From assembly GCF_001411555.2 (NCBI RefSeq), contig NC_049909.1:7819485-7883484 (forward strand): a stretch of 64,000 nucleotides of DNA, in the 5' to 3' direction. The stretch's first letter is position 1. The number at the start of each line of letters is the position of its first letter. A program made the position numbers and the translations under genes. The notes under the pieces are model-generated. The model saw nothing but the letters and a program-made list of their open reading frames with translations. It did not search any database and had not been told where the DNA came from. Origin of the DNA: Juglans regia (taxonomy: Eukaryota; Streptophyta; Magnoliopsida; Fagales; Juglandaceae). Positions 34,863 to 46,310 of the stretch are shown in pieces.

Positions 34863-35192
34863 CCTGTGGCACCCCCGACCCCCATGTAAGAAAACACGGG
34901 AATCGAGACGCCGGGATGATGACAACAAGGTCACACATCCTAACGAAACGTGCCCAAGTGTGTGTACAAGCGACATTGTAAAATAACAACGCAGCGGATT
35001 AGTCAACTAAGAACCAGAATTTAAATACAAGTAAACATCAATAGAAGTTTAAAAGCAGTTATACAGTCATCCAAAATAAAATTTAACACATGTCCTAAAA
35101 TACAATCGAGTAAAATAGAATAACACAGCTAGTGATCCCAGATCACTCCTCGGGCGGAGCCGTCTCCTCAGGCTCGCCCTCCTCCTCCTCAT

Positions 35193-36109
35193 CTGCATCA
35201 AAATCTGCGTTACCACAGAATGGTACCGCAGGTAAGTATAACCCAAATAATTCTCAGGAATAAAATGCATTTAATGCAACCAACATGCATGCATATGATG
35301 AAATATGCATTTTCCTCAAAACATCATTTTCCCCGAAAATGATAATTTTCCAACACACGCCAAAAATCCCATTTGGCCCAAAAATAATCCGTAAAACATT
35401 TTCCCAGAAAATGATTTACACAAAATCCAACTCACACTATTTTCCCAGAAAATAGTCCATTTAATCCGTCAATACCCTATGCACCATGGCCTCCCCTAGG
35501 GACCATCCTCACGTCCTGGCTTCGTAGCGATGCCCAGTTTCCGCGCCCAGCACCTTCATGGCCGAGCACCCACTACGCAACGAGCGATGCCCAGTTCCGC
35601 GCCTAGCGCGTACATGGCCAGACATCCTCTAGTCCCCGCCAGCAGAAGGACCACAGAGTCGGCACGAATCTCTCGTCCGATCCCATTGTCGCCCAGCGAC
35701 AATCCAGGGGACGTTACTCAGTATATTCCGCTCCCGAGTAACCAGAGGAGCTCCACCGAGATAATGCCCCATCTCGGCTTGGGGTCGTGATACACACGCA
35801 CCCAAAAATATTCTCACATAAAATCATAACTTTCCAAATCACACATGAGCATGAATGCAATACATGAAAACCCAATTTTCTTTACAAACATGATCATGCA
35901 TGAAATAATGATATGCACATGTACCAACACAAATCCACATTCCTCAATAACCATTAACCAATCCAATCAACCAACCCAAACAACTCCAATCATAAATCCA
36001 TCCGACCCCCGAACTTCTCGGACTCAGTCCGGCATGTCAAACAAATACAGTGAAATGCGTTAGTGTAAAAATACATTAAATTCACAAGAATTCTTTGGAA
36101 AATACTTAC
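35193..36109 (-). other. Putative LTR intron in D LTR-b (pre-gap half)
   Basis: GTAAGT donor at 36109 and TTTTGATGCAG acceptor at 35193, 917 nt apart on the minus strand. Both are kept although this copy is more diverged. Confidence 0.4.
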
Positions 36110-36189
36110 AGTGCAATATAGCAATTTCCGAAGGATCACGAAGCTGCTATAAGTGGAAGAACAGCTGCAGAACAGTGTAAAATACACTG

Positions 36190-36289
36190 NNNNNNNNNNN
36201 NNNNNNNNNNNNNNNNNNNNNNNNNNNNNNNNNNNNNNNNNNNNNNNNNNNNNNNNNNNNNNNNNNNNNNNNNNNNNNNNNNNNNNNNN
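36190..36289. other. Assembly gap (100 N)
   Basis: Exactly 100 N, the conventional length for a gap of unknown size. The sequence stops inside the 10-bp-arm palindrome (ACAGTGTAAAATACACTG, then N). Confidence 0.99.
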
Positions 36290-37758
36290 CATCCTCTAGT
36301 CCCCGCCAGCAGAAGGACCACGGAGTCGGCACGAATCTCTCATCCGATCCCATTGTCGCCCAGCGACAATCCAGTGGACGTTACTCAGTATATTCCGCTC
36401 CCGAGTAACCAGAGGAGCTCCACCGAGATAATACCCCATCTCGGCTTGGGGTCGTGATACGCACGCACCCAAATTCCATTCTCACATGAAAATCCAGTTT
36501 TCATAAACACATGAACATGAATGCAATACACGAAAACCCAGTTTTCCTTTACAAACATGATCATGCATGAAATAATGATATGCACATGTACCAACCAATC
36601 CAAAATCCATCAATAACCAATAACCAATCCAATCCAATCCAATCAAACCAACAACTCCAATCACAAATCCATCCGACCCCCGTACTCCTCGGACTCAGTC
36701 CGGCATGCCAAAAAAATACAGTGAAATGCGTTAGTGCAAAAATACATAAAATTCATGAGAACTCTTTGGAGAAATACTTACAGTGCAATAAAGCAATTTC
36801 CGAAGGATCACGAAGCTGAAAAAGGCGACGACTGAGCAACACCACAGTGTAAAATACACTGTGGCCGTGGGTCACAAATACCCACTTTTCAACGAAGACA
36901 AACGAAGACCCCAAAATGATAGGGTAGGGCCTAGAGAGGTCGGTGAAGTCAATGGTGGTGGTGGTTTGCCGTGGATGACGGTGCAAATGGTGGTTTAAGG
37001 CCAAAAACGCCGAAATCGGAGATGGACTTGGTGGGGCTTCACCGGTGACGGATCGGAGCCGGGGTTGGGTCCAAAGGGTTGCCAAGAGGTCGGGGATGAA
37101 GTGGTAGGAAGATGGTGGCCAATGGCGGCGCGACGGCGGCGCAACGGCGGAAAGAGTGCCGCGGCTTCGTGGGCTTCGTGGGGGCTAACGGTGGCACGAA
37201 CGGCGGTGATATTGGTGGGGTAGGACGGCCGGCAGCTGAGGAATGCAAGGGACCGGGCGGTGTCGACCACCGCCGACGGACGGCGGCGCTGGGAGGGGAC
37301 GAAGGATCGGGCGGAGGAGAGGGGAGAGAGAGTCCATGCGCGGGAGAAGAAATAAGCCGAAGGAAAATAAGGGAAAAAGAGAAAAATGAAGGAAAAGAAA
37401 AGGAGAGGAAAGAAAAAGAGGGGAAAAGAAATGAGGTCCAATCCTCATAACTTGGGTCACGAAAATGATCCAACGGAAATGATTTTAAACCCATAAGTTA
37501 AATAAAATAATTTAAACGTAATGGTAAAGTCAAATTGAAATAATTAAATCACCCAGTAATTAATTTAAATATTAAAAGCAATTTAAATGCACAACATTAA
37601 ATAAATATTAAGAAAGCACATAAAAATAATTTTCACCAAATTAAAAATCATAAAAATAACCCAATTAAAATCCAGTAATTTTAAAACAAGAGAATAATTT
37701 TTTGAATAACATAAAAATAATCCTTCAATAAAAATACACTAAAATACGGGGTGTTACA

Positions 37759-37795
37759 TCCTCCCCCCCTTAAAAAAAAATTTCGTCCTCGAAAT
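37759..37795 (-). promoter_or_regulatory. Polypurine tract of D internal 2
   Basis: Same sequence and position relative to LTR-b as the tract at 30554-30590 relative to LTR-a. Confidence 0.87.
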
Positions 37796-37868
37796 TAGCA
37801 AGGTCAAACATTAAACTAAGACAGGATCAAAATCCAACCAAGAGCATACTTAGAACGTACCGACAATT

Positions 37869-39651
37869 TCAATCAAACAAGTAAGGATAATGCTCCCTCA
37901 TGTCGGCTTCTCTTTCCCATGAGAAATCTTGAGCCAACGGATCACCCCATGACACTTTCACCATAGGTATTGTCTTGGACCTTAATCTTTGTTCTTTCCA
38001 ATCTACAATCTGCGTCGGGGCAACTTCATAAGTAAGGTTAGGCTGAAGTTGAATGCGTTCAGGGTCAACAAAACGTGGCTCTTGCTGTCCAAAACTCTTC
38101 TTCAACGAAGACACATGAAACACATCATGAACATCCCCAAAATAATCCGGCAAGGCAACTCTATAAGCAACAAGCCCAACTTTCTCTACGGTCTGAAAAG
38201 GGCCAACATATCTTGGACTAAACTTTCCTTTCTTACCAAAGCGCTTAACGCCTTTCATAGGAGAGACTTTAAGATAAACCCAATCACCTTCTTCAAAGGA
38301 TAAGTCTCTTCTTCTTGTATCTGCGTAACTCTTCTGGCGACTTTGCGCTTCTGCCATTTTAGTCCTTATAAACTGAACTTGATCCTTCATTTCTTGAATT
38401 ATCTCAGGCACAAACAATTTGCTCTCGCCGACTTCATCCCAACACAAGGGCGATCTACACTTCCTTCCATACAAAACTTCATACGGGGCCATCTGATTGG
38501 AGGAATGAAAACTGTTATTATAAGAGAACTCGATAAGCGGCAGATGATTCTCCCAACTTCCTTGAAATCCTATGACACAAGACCGCAACATATCCTCTAG
38601 AGTCTGAATAGTACGCTCTGATTGACCGTCTGTTTGAGGGTGATACGCAGAACTAAACTTCAACTTAGTGCCTAAAGCTGCCTGCAAGCTCTTCCAAAAA
38701 TGGGACGTGAACCGCGGGTCCCGATCTGACACGATACTCTTGGGTACTCCATGCAAACGCACTATCTCCTTGACATATAACCGAGTCAACTTACCCAAAG
38801 AGTTAGTATTATTAACAGGCAAGAAATGGGCACTCTTGGTCAACCGATCAACAATCACCCAAATTGAGTTCTTCCCACTAGGAGTCCTCGGCAAACCCAC
38901 AACAAAATCCATTGAAATATCATCCCACTTCCACTCAGGAATAGGGAGAGGTTGAAGTCTACCAGCAAGTCTTTGATGCTCAGCCTTCACTCGACGACAC
39001 GTGTCACATTTCTCAATAAACAAAGCGATGTCCAACTTCATTCCTCCCCACCATAAATTCCTCTTTAAATCTCGATACATCTTCATGCTTCCTGGATGAA
39101 CTGAATAAGGAGCCGCATGGGCTTCTGCCAAAATCCGCTCTTTAAATTCAGAATCTCGGGGAATCACTCTACGATCCCGAAACCGAAGAATACCATCCTT
39201 ATCCAAGCTGTAATTCAAGGGTCCTCTAGACTTCCTGACTCTTTTCCTGATAGCTAACAATTCAGGATCTCTTCTTTGAAGAGTCTTCAATTCTTCAAAA
39301 TCCACGACTCGGACATCCAAAACTGAAGATAATAATTCCTCTTGCTGAGAACTCTCGATAAGAAGTCTCCTCATTCCATAAAGGAGAGAGTCCAAATCTG
39401 ATGACTCTGCTTCATCCACTTGTTGAGACTTTCTACTCAAAGCATCAGCGACTAGATTTGCCTTTCCTGGATGATACTTAATCTCACATTGATAGTCGCT
39501 AATCAGCTCTAACCACCCTCTGTCTCATATTGAGATTCTTCTGAGTAAACAGATGCTTCAAGCTCTTGTGGTCAGTAAAAACTTCACAGGCTTCACCATA
39601 CAGATAATGCCGCCAAATCTTAAGAGCAAAAACTATTGCCGCCAACTCCAA
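37869..39651 (-). pseudogene. pol: D2 RNase H-integrase-chromodomain, frameshifted
   Basis: This is a near-identical second copy of 30664-32456. The integrase zinc finger, D,D-35-E core and chromodomain-like tail are intact in the open part (37869-39440, 523 codons). A 2-bp deletion near 39518 (CCGTCTCTG in copy 1, CCCTCTG here) shifts the frame in RNase H, so the RNase H end is in another frame. Same 5' truncation as copy 1, followed by the same non-coding segment. Confidence 0.87.
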
Positions 39652-42057
39652 ATCAACACCTATGCTACAACTTCTAAACCTCCATTGAATTCTACTTTTG
39701 TTAACCTAATAGCCACTTCCAAAGCTAACCATCAATAACAAATTGCACAACTAAATTATTAATCTCCAATTACAAGTATCTTGTCAAAATTCAAGTCACC
39801 ACTAATTCCCCAAAATCAGCACAATCTGAACTCCTGACTACAACCAAAAATACCACGCTCCTGCTGCGCACTCTGATATTCGCAACATGCATAAAACTTA
39901 TGTCCTCATGAAACTAACACCATCGAGTACAAGGTAGCTCCATTCCTATTGACCAAAAACTCTTATCACATCTTGGTAGAAAAATACTCCCTTTCCAAAA
40001 ACCACGAATTATAACTCAAATTCCTCAATTAACTCTCGCAGCCTTAATCAAAATCAATTCCATAAAATACATCCACCTCATCTACGATAAGGAACATACC
40101 TTAAAATGCTCGATTTCCAACCCAACCAACCAATAAGAGCGCCTATAAACTTCTACCTGACAATCTAAACCCAAAAGCTCATCACTTACATTCTGAACAA
40201 CATCTAATCTAGCGGTGACTAAACTCACTACGAACCACCATAGATTACACCAAAACATTATCAAAACCTTCTTGGTAACTCCCTCACTTATCTCTACTCC
40301 TACAAGCTAGCATTAACATAACTAGTTCCTTCAATAGTACATCACTATTAAACCTCAAGGCAAACCATACTGCTCAAATCTTCAATCCACCAAAAGTCAT
40401 TGCAAAGCACCCAAGGATCCTAATGCTTTATTAACCGCATACTTGATCATCTTATCCACTGTTGATACCTAAGGTTCAACTTCGAAGATCTTATCATACA
40501 CCATACATGATGTCCCAACAATCTCTCTTCCAGTTAAATAACAATGTCCTTAATTCAACCAAGTGGATGCTCAATTTCCAAAAGAAAGTATAACCTCAAA
40601 AATTTAAATTCCTAGGTGAACTCAAGTCACAATTAATTCCTGAAGATAATCACAATAACTATTCCCAACCATGCTTCATTGAGTAACCCACTTCAACTGC
40701 ACACTTCGATCAACTCACCAAAAACTCCAAGCCAAGGTCTCTTAAATTACCACTATTGTGTCGACTCCTCTTCAACACCTACCAAAGTCTCTTCCTCCAA
40801 ACCAAAATGAGACTAGGACTTATACTCTCCGAAATCCATAACCACTCACCACTACTATACATCAATGTCACGCACCCTTAGCCAAAACCAATAATCCTCC
40901 AAACGTGCAGATGATCATCATTACCATTTCCATCACTAGACCTATATCCTTGAAATGAACAAGAATCATTTCCTAAATCTGCACCATCTATTATCCTTAA
41001 AATTGATACGGATTAAATCCTCAACCTATCACTGAAACATCGAGCTAAAAGCAATAATCTTTCGAATTAGATCAACATCCTCAATCCTCAGAAAATACAC
41101 GAACTAGATAATTCCCTTCAGTCTCCAAAGAAATTATCCTAAAAAAATTCTCATATCAGTAACTCAACTCTCATCAATCCTATTTTAATTCAGTCCTTCA
41201 ACTTTGTAATTCTAAAACCTTAAACAAAATAAAAATCATTTTCCGAAATCCTTAAAATCGATGACCTCAAATCTAAAACATTCACCCTATAAAACTTGTA
41301 AATTCTAAAACCCCAAATGTTATCAAATTGCTTATCAAGGTCGGCAAGATCGAAAACTTCTAATCTAAGTAATCCTTTAATTGCTTGTTGAACTTACCAC
41401 CTTAAATCTCATAACTTATTTCCTAAAAACTATGAAGCCTCAAACCTCAGATGAACTTATCATAAATCTAACCTTGAAATTTGTTGAACTTACAACCTCC
41501 TACCCCAAAAACTCATTACATAAATTCTACGGAACCTAAGAGCTTAATTATCCTAAGCAATTTAAAATTATTCCCCTCCTTAGCAGCAATTCGAATTCCT
41601 ACTCCAAAAAGTTCACCCTGACCATGATGTTCGAGCCTCGATATTAAAACAAACCAATCACCAAGAGTTCAAGCCTACTACATCAAATATTCAAGCCTAA
41701 CAATGGCCTTCTCAGTCGTACCATCTCCTGTTATATCATAATCCTTAACCCGCCTTTCAATTCCGAACAAAACAAAACAAAACAAAATCAAATCATATCA
41801 AATAAAATTTCATACATAAAATAGCATACGACAAAATGCATAAAATCAATGAAGTAGCTCACAATAAAATGATTAAAACAATAAAATAACATACCATAAA
41901 ATAAATCAATAAAATAAATAAACAAACAAGTAATATACAATAACTAAATAAAACCAATAAAACCACAAACTTTAAATTAAATAATTTTCAAATCACAACT
42001 TTTAAAACTTTCTGGTACTGCACCTATGGGACATGTGGTTTTACCCAGAGCCGAACT
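39652..42057 (-). other. D internal 2 non-coding segment
   Basis: Nearly identical to 32457-34850, with scattered substitutions and small indels, most of them near 41090-41230 and 41470. No coding motif is visible. Confidence 0.6.
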
Positions 42058-42069
42058 GCTCTGATACCA
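42058..42069 (-). promoter_or_regulatory. Primer-binding site of D internal 2
   Basis: Reverse complement TGGTATCAGAGC, two bases from LTR-c. Confidence 0.93.
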
Positions 42070-42071
42070 CC

Positions 42072-44285
42072 TGTGGCGCCCCCGACCCCCATGTAAGGAA
42101 AACACAGGAATCGAGACGCCGGGATGATGACAACACGGTCACACATCCCAACGAAAGTGCCAAGTGTGTGTACATGCAACGGTGTACAACAACAACGCAG
42201 CGGATTAGTCAACTAAGTACCAGAATTTAAATACAAGTAAACATCAGTAAAGTTTTAAAAGCAGTTATACAGTCATCCAAAATAAAGTTAACACATGTCC
42301 CAAAAAATACAAAGGGTAAAATAAATAACAAGCTAGTGATCCCAGATCACTCCTCGGGCGGAGCCGTCTCCTCAGGCTCACCCTCCTCCTCCTCATCTGC
42401 ATCAAAATCTGCGTTACCACAGAATGGTACCGCAGGTAAGTATAACCCAAAAATAATCTCAGGAATAAAATGCATTTAATACAACCAACATGCATGCATA
42501 TGAAGAAATATGCATTTTCCTCAAAATATCATTTTCCCCGAAAATGATTAATTTATCAACACACGCCAAAATCCCATTTGGCCCAAAAATAATCCGTAAA
42601 ACATTTTCCCAGAAAATGAATTACACAAAATCCAACACACGCTATTTTCCCCGAAAATAGCCAATTAATCTGTTATTACCCTATGCACCATGGCCTCCCC
42701 TAGGGACCATCCGCACGTCCTGGCTTCGTAGCGATGCCCAGTTCCGCGCCCAGCGCGTACATGGCCGAGCACCCACTACGCAACGAGCGATGCCCAGTTC
42801 CGCGCCCAGCGCGTACATGGCCAGACATCCTCTAGTCCCCGCCAGCAGAAGGACCACGGAGTCAGCACGAATCACTCGTCCGATCCCATTGCCGCCCAGC
42901 GACAATCCAGGGGACGTTACTCAGTTTATTCCGCTCCCGAGTAACCAGAGAAGCTCCACCGAGATAATGCCCCATCTCGGCTTGGGGTCGTGATACGCAC
43001 GCACCCAAATTCCATTCTCACATGAAAACCCAGTTTTCATAAACACATGAACATGAATGCAATACACGAAAACCCAGTTTTCTTTACAAACATGATCATG
43101 CATGAAATAATGATATGCACATGTACCAACCAATCCAAAATCCATCAATAACCAATAACCAATCCAATCCAACTAAACCAACAACTCCAATCACGAATCC
43201 ATCCGACCCCCGTACTCCTCGGACTCAGTCCGGCATGCCAAAAATACAGTGAAAAACGTTAGTGCAAAAATACATAAAATTCATGAGAACTCTTTGGAGA
43301 AATACTTACAGCGCTATATGATAATTTCCGGAGGATCACGAAGCTGAAAAAGGCGACGTTTGAGCAACACCACAGTGTAAAATACACTGTGGCCGTGGGT
43401 CACAAATACCCACTTTTCAACGGAGACAAACGAAGACCCCAAAATGGTAGGGTAGGGCCTAGAGAGGTCGGTGAAGCCAATGGTGGTGGTGGTTTGCCGT
43501 GGATGACGGCGCAAATGGTGGTTTAAGGCCGAAAATGTACAAATCGGAAATGGACTTGGTGGGGCTTCACCGGTGACGGATCGGAGCCGGGGTTGGGTCC
43601 AAAGGATTGCCAAGAGGTCGGGGATGAAGTGGTAGGAAGATGGTGGCCGGAGGTGGAGCGACGGCGGCGCTGGAGCGAAAGTGGTGCCGCGGCTTTGTGG
43701 GCTTCGTGGGGGCTAACGGTGGCACGAACGGTGGTGATATTGGTGGGGTAGGATGGCCGGCAGCTGAGGAATGCAAGGGACCGGGCGGTGTCGACCACCG
43801 CCGACGGACGGCGGCGCTGGGAGGGGACGAAGGATCGGGCGGAGGAGAGGGGAGAGAGAGTCCGTGCGCGGGAGAAGAAATAAGCCGAAGGAAAATAAGG
43901 GAAAAAGAGAAAAATGAAGGAAAAGAAAAGGAGAGGAAAGAAAAAGAGGGGAAAAGAAATGAGGTCCAATCCTCATAACTTGGGTCACGAAAATGATCCA
44001 ACGGAAATGATTTTAAACCCATAAGTTAAATAAAATAATTTAAACGTAATGGTAAAGTCAAATTGAAATAATTAAATCTCACAGTAATTAATTTAAATAT
44101 TAAAAGCAGTTTAAATACATAACAATAAATAAATATTAAAAAGCACAAAAATAATTTTCACCAAATTAAAAATCATAAAAAAATAACCCAATTAAAATCC
44201 AGTAATTTTAAAACAAGAGAATAATTTTTTGAATAACATAAAAATAATCCTTCAATAAAAATACACTAAAATACGGGGTGTTACA
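42072..44285 (-). mobile_element. LTR-c of D (2214 bp; 5' LTR in element sense)
   Basis: Starts TGTGGCGCCCCC and ends GTGTTACA next to TSD TCAAT. Highly similar to LTR-a. Carries the leader hairpins (43369 onward) and the putative intron (42397-43309). Confidence 0.92.
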
Positions 44286-44290
44286 TCAAT

Positions 44291-44558
44291 CACGACCCTA
44301 AGCGCTAGGATGAGGTAATATCCTAGTGGAACTCCTTTGTTCACGCTGGAGTGTCTAAATAGGTGTGAAATTCCCTGCGTTGATGAAGTACAGTCAACAG
44401 GTTGCAAAAGGGGCCTAATTAGCTGGTCACCGAAGCGCACCAGGCACTAACGCCGATGGTGCCACACATTATGTTACGTGTGTCCACAGCAAGTGTGGTA
44501 CAAACAAATAAGTCGTGGGGCCACAACAACTGTGGAGCATACACTACGTGAGACACAG
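44291..44558 (+). mobile_element. Right LTR of element C, part 2
   Basis: Continues element C's LTR after the D array (CACGACCCTAAGCGCTAGG, as at 21917) and ends with CACAG, the TSD of S3. It contains the near-palindrome CCACAACAACTGTGG. Confidence 0.9.
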
Positions 44559-45109
44559 TGTGACGTCCGCAAATTCCGCTTGGGATCGGATGGACATTTG
44601 AAGCGTTGAGACATGCAACACAAGGTTACCTGCCCCCGTTTATGACATAGAAGATGCAATATTCCTAACATGCATCTAGCATTATGCAATATTCGCAGCG
44701 GATAATTTTTCTTTTTAGCAATACTATGCACCAAACCGAAATATCCCAAATACTTAAAACATACTTCATACATAATGACATACTAAACAACTGAGATCAC
44801 AATATTAATCCATATGGTTGTGATCAAAAGAGTGATGGAGATTGAACTCTACAAATACAAGTAGTAATCTGAGGTAACTACTGTATTAACACCTACATCG
44901 CATCGTCGCTTAGTCGACCATTTCCAGTTGGTCGATTCCCGATTCTCCTTCAGATCCTGTAACAAAATCTACCATTCGGGGGGAATGGTAGTTGGGACTA
45001 CCACAGTGAGATTTGATTACAAATCTCAGCAAGTTAACAGGAAACTTCCACACAGGTTAATGATGCATGCATGGCAGTAAAAGCATGAATGCATAATCAA
45101 ATCGTAAGT

Positions 45110-46310
45110 AATCATAGCATAACTTGACATAGAACATAACATAACTGGCATAACTTAAACTGAAACTGAAGTTTAGCATGAACGTGACTTGAAACATAAC
45201 ATGGACTTGAAACATAACATGAATGTGAACATGCATAATTTGAACTTGAACTTGAGCATGACATAACATAAATGTGAACTTGGAACATAACGTAAACGTG
45301 AACATAACATAACATGAACTTGGAACATATTCTTGTCTCATGGGATTACCATGATTGCGTGAACGTAAACTTGAACATAACATAACGTGAAACATGACTT
45401 GAACTTGGAATCTTATTCAATAGACTTAATCATTAACGTGACCATATGGGTGCTACACAGGTCCCCTTGAGCCGTGTGTCCCTGCCGATTACCGCATCAC
45501 ATCACAGGTTTCTATACCAGCTGTGAGTGCGTTAATACGTACTCCACAGTTGTTGTGGCCCCACGTATTCTACGTGTCACAATTGCTGTGTCTCACGTAG
45601 TGTATGCTCCACAGTTGTTGTGGCCCCATACTTCATGCTCCACAGTTGTTGTGGCCCCATGACTTATCTGTTTGTGCCACACTTGCTGTGGACACACATA
45701 ACATAATGTGTGGCACCATCGGCGTTAGTGCCTGGCGCGCTCCGGTGACCAGCTAATTAGGCCCCATTCGCAACCTGTTGACTGTACTTCGTCAACCCAG
45801 GGAATTTCACACCTATTTAGACACTCCAGCGTGAACAAAGGAGTTCCACTAGGATATTACCCCATCCTAGCGCTTAGGGTCGTGATTGACATGAATGACT
45901 TAACTGGCAGACATGACATTTCGTAACGTGACGTAACATGAACGTGACATAAAAGACAGAAATCTTGACGTAACATAACGTGACATGAACGTAGGACGAC
46001 AGACATGACATACTTCGAGACATAAATGTAACAGAGAACATTTCATAACATGTCATACATGTAACATGCAACATTTCGTAACATGGCATACCATATAACA
46101 GACAACATTTCTTAACGTGGCGTAACATGTGACAATGAATATTACATGACAAGAAATACATGTAACAGATGGCATACTTAACTTAACATGACATACTTGC
46201 AATGTATAGCATGTATAGCAATACGTGACAGAATATCTTGTGTAACAGATGAATAATTCATGACAGAATAAATTCTGTGTAACCGATAAATATGTAATGA
46301 CTTGGCATGG
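45110..46310 (-). repeat. Low-complexity CATAAC/GAACGTGA repeats in S3
   Basis: Two blocks (45110-45410 and 45890-46310), equivalent to those in S2, separated by the CACAGTTGTTGTGG palindrome cluster. Confidence 0.75.
45541..45690. repeat. Cluster of short palindromes CCACAGTTGTTGTGG
   Basis: CCACAGTTGTTGTGGCCCCA occurs three times, and the related CACACTTGCTGTGG once, within about 150 bp. Each can fold with 4-6 bp arms. S2 has two such units (14780-14860) and the right LTR of C has them reversed. Confidence 0.65.

Larger units (their letters stand above)
34865..37758 (-). mobile_element. LTR-b of D (middle LTR, contains assembly gap)
   Basis: The two sides of the gap are 34865-36189 (equivalent to the first ~1326 bp of LTR-a) and 36290-37758 (equivalent to the last ~1468 bp). 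Together they exceed a single 2.2-kb LTR by about 590 bp. The segment at 35622-36189 repeats at 36290-36855 with differences. The pre-gap part diverges more from LTR-a and LTR-c (for example near 36140-36170). The two halves therefore probably come from different LTR copies. Confidence 0.85.
28346..44285 (-). mobile_element. D array: Tekay-like element, LTR-internal-LTR-internal-LTR, minus strand
   Basis: The array starts TGTGGCGCCCCCGACCCCC and ends GGGGTGTTACA, with TSD TCAAT (28341-28345 and 44286-44290). The intact host sequence is readable in left LTR C near 21912. It contains LTR-a 28346-30553, internal 1 30554-34864, LTR-b 34865-37758 (with a gap), internal 2 37759-42071 and LTR-c 42072-44285. 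PBS (tRNA-iMet) and PPT of each internal region fix minus orientation. Each internal region has RNase H-integrase-chromodomain plus about 2.4 kb of non-coding sequence, with no gag, protease or RT. The two internal regions are nearly identical. Confidence 0.9.
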
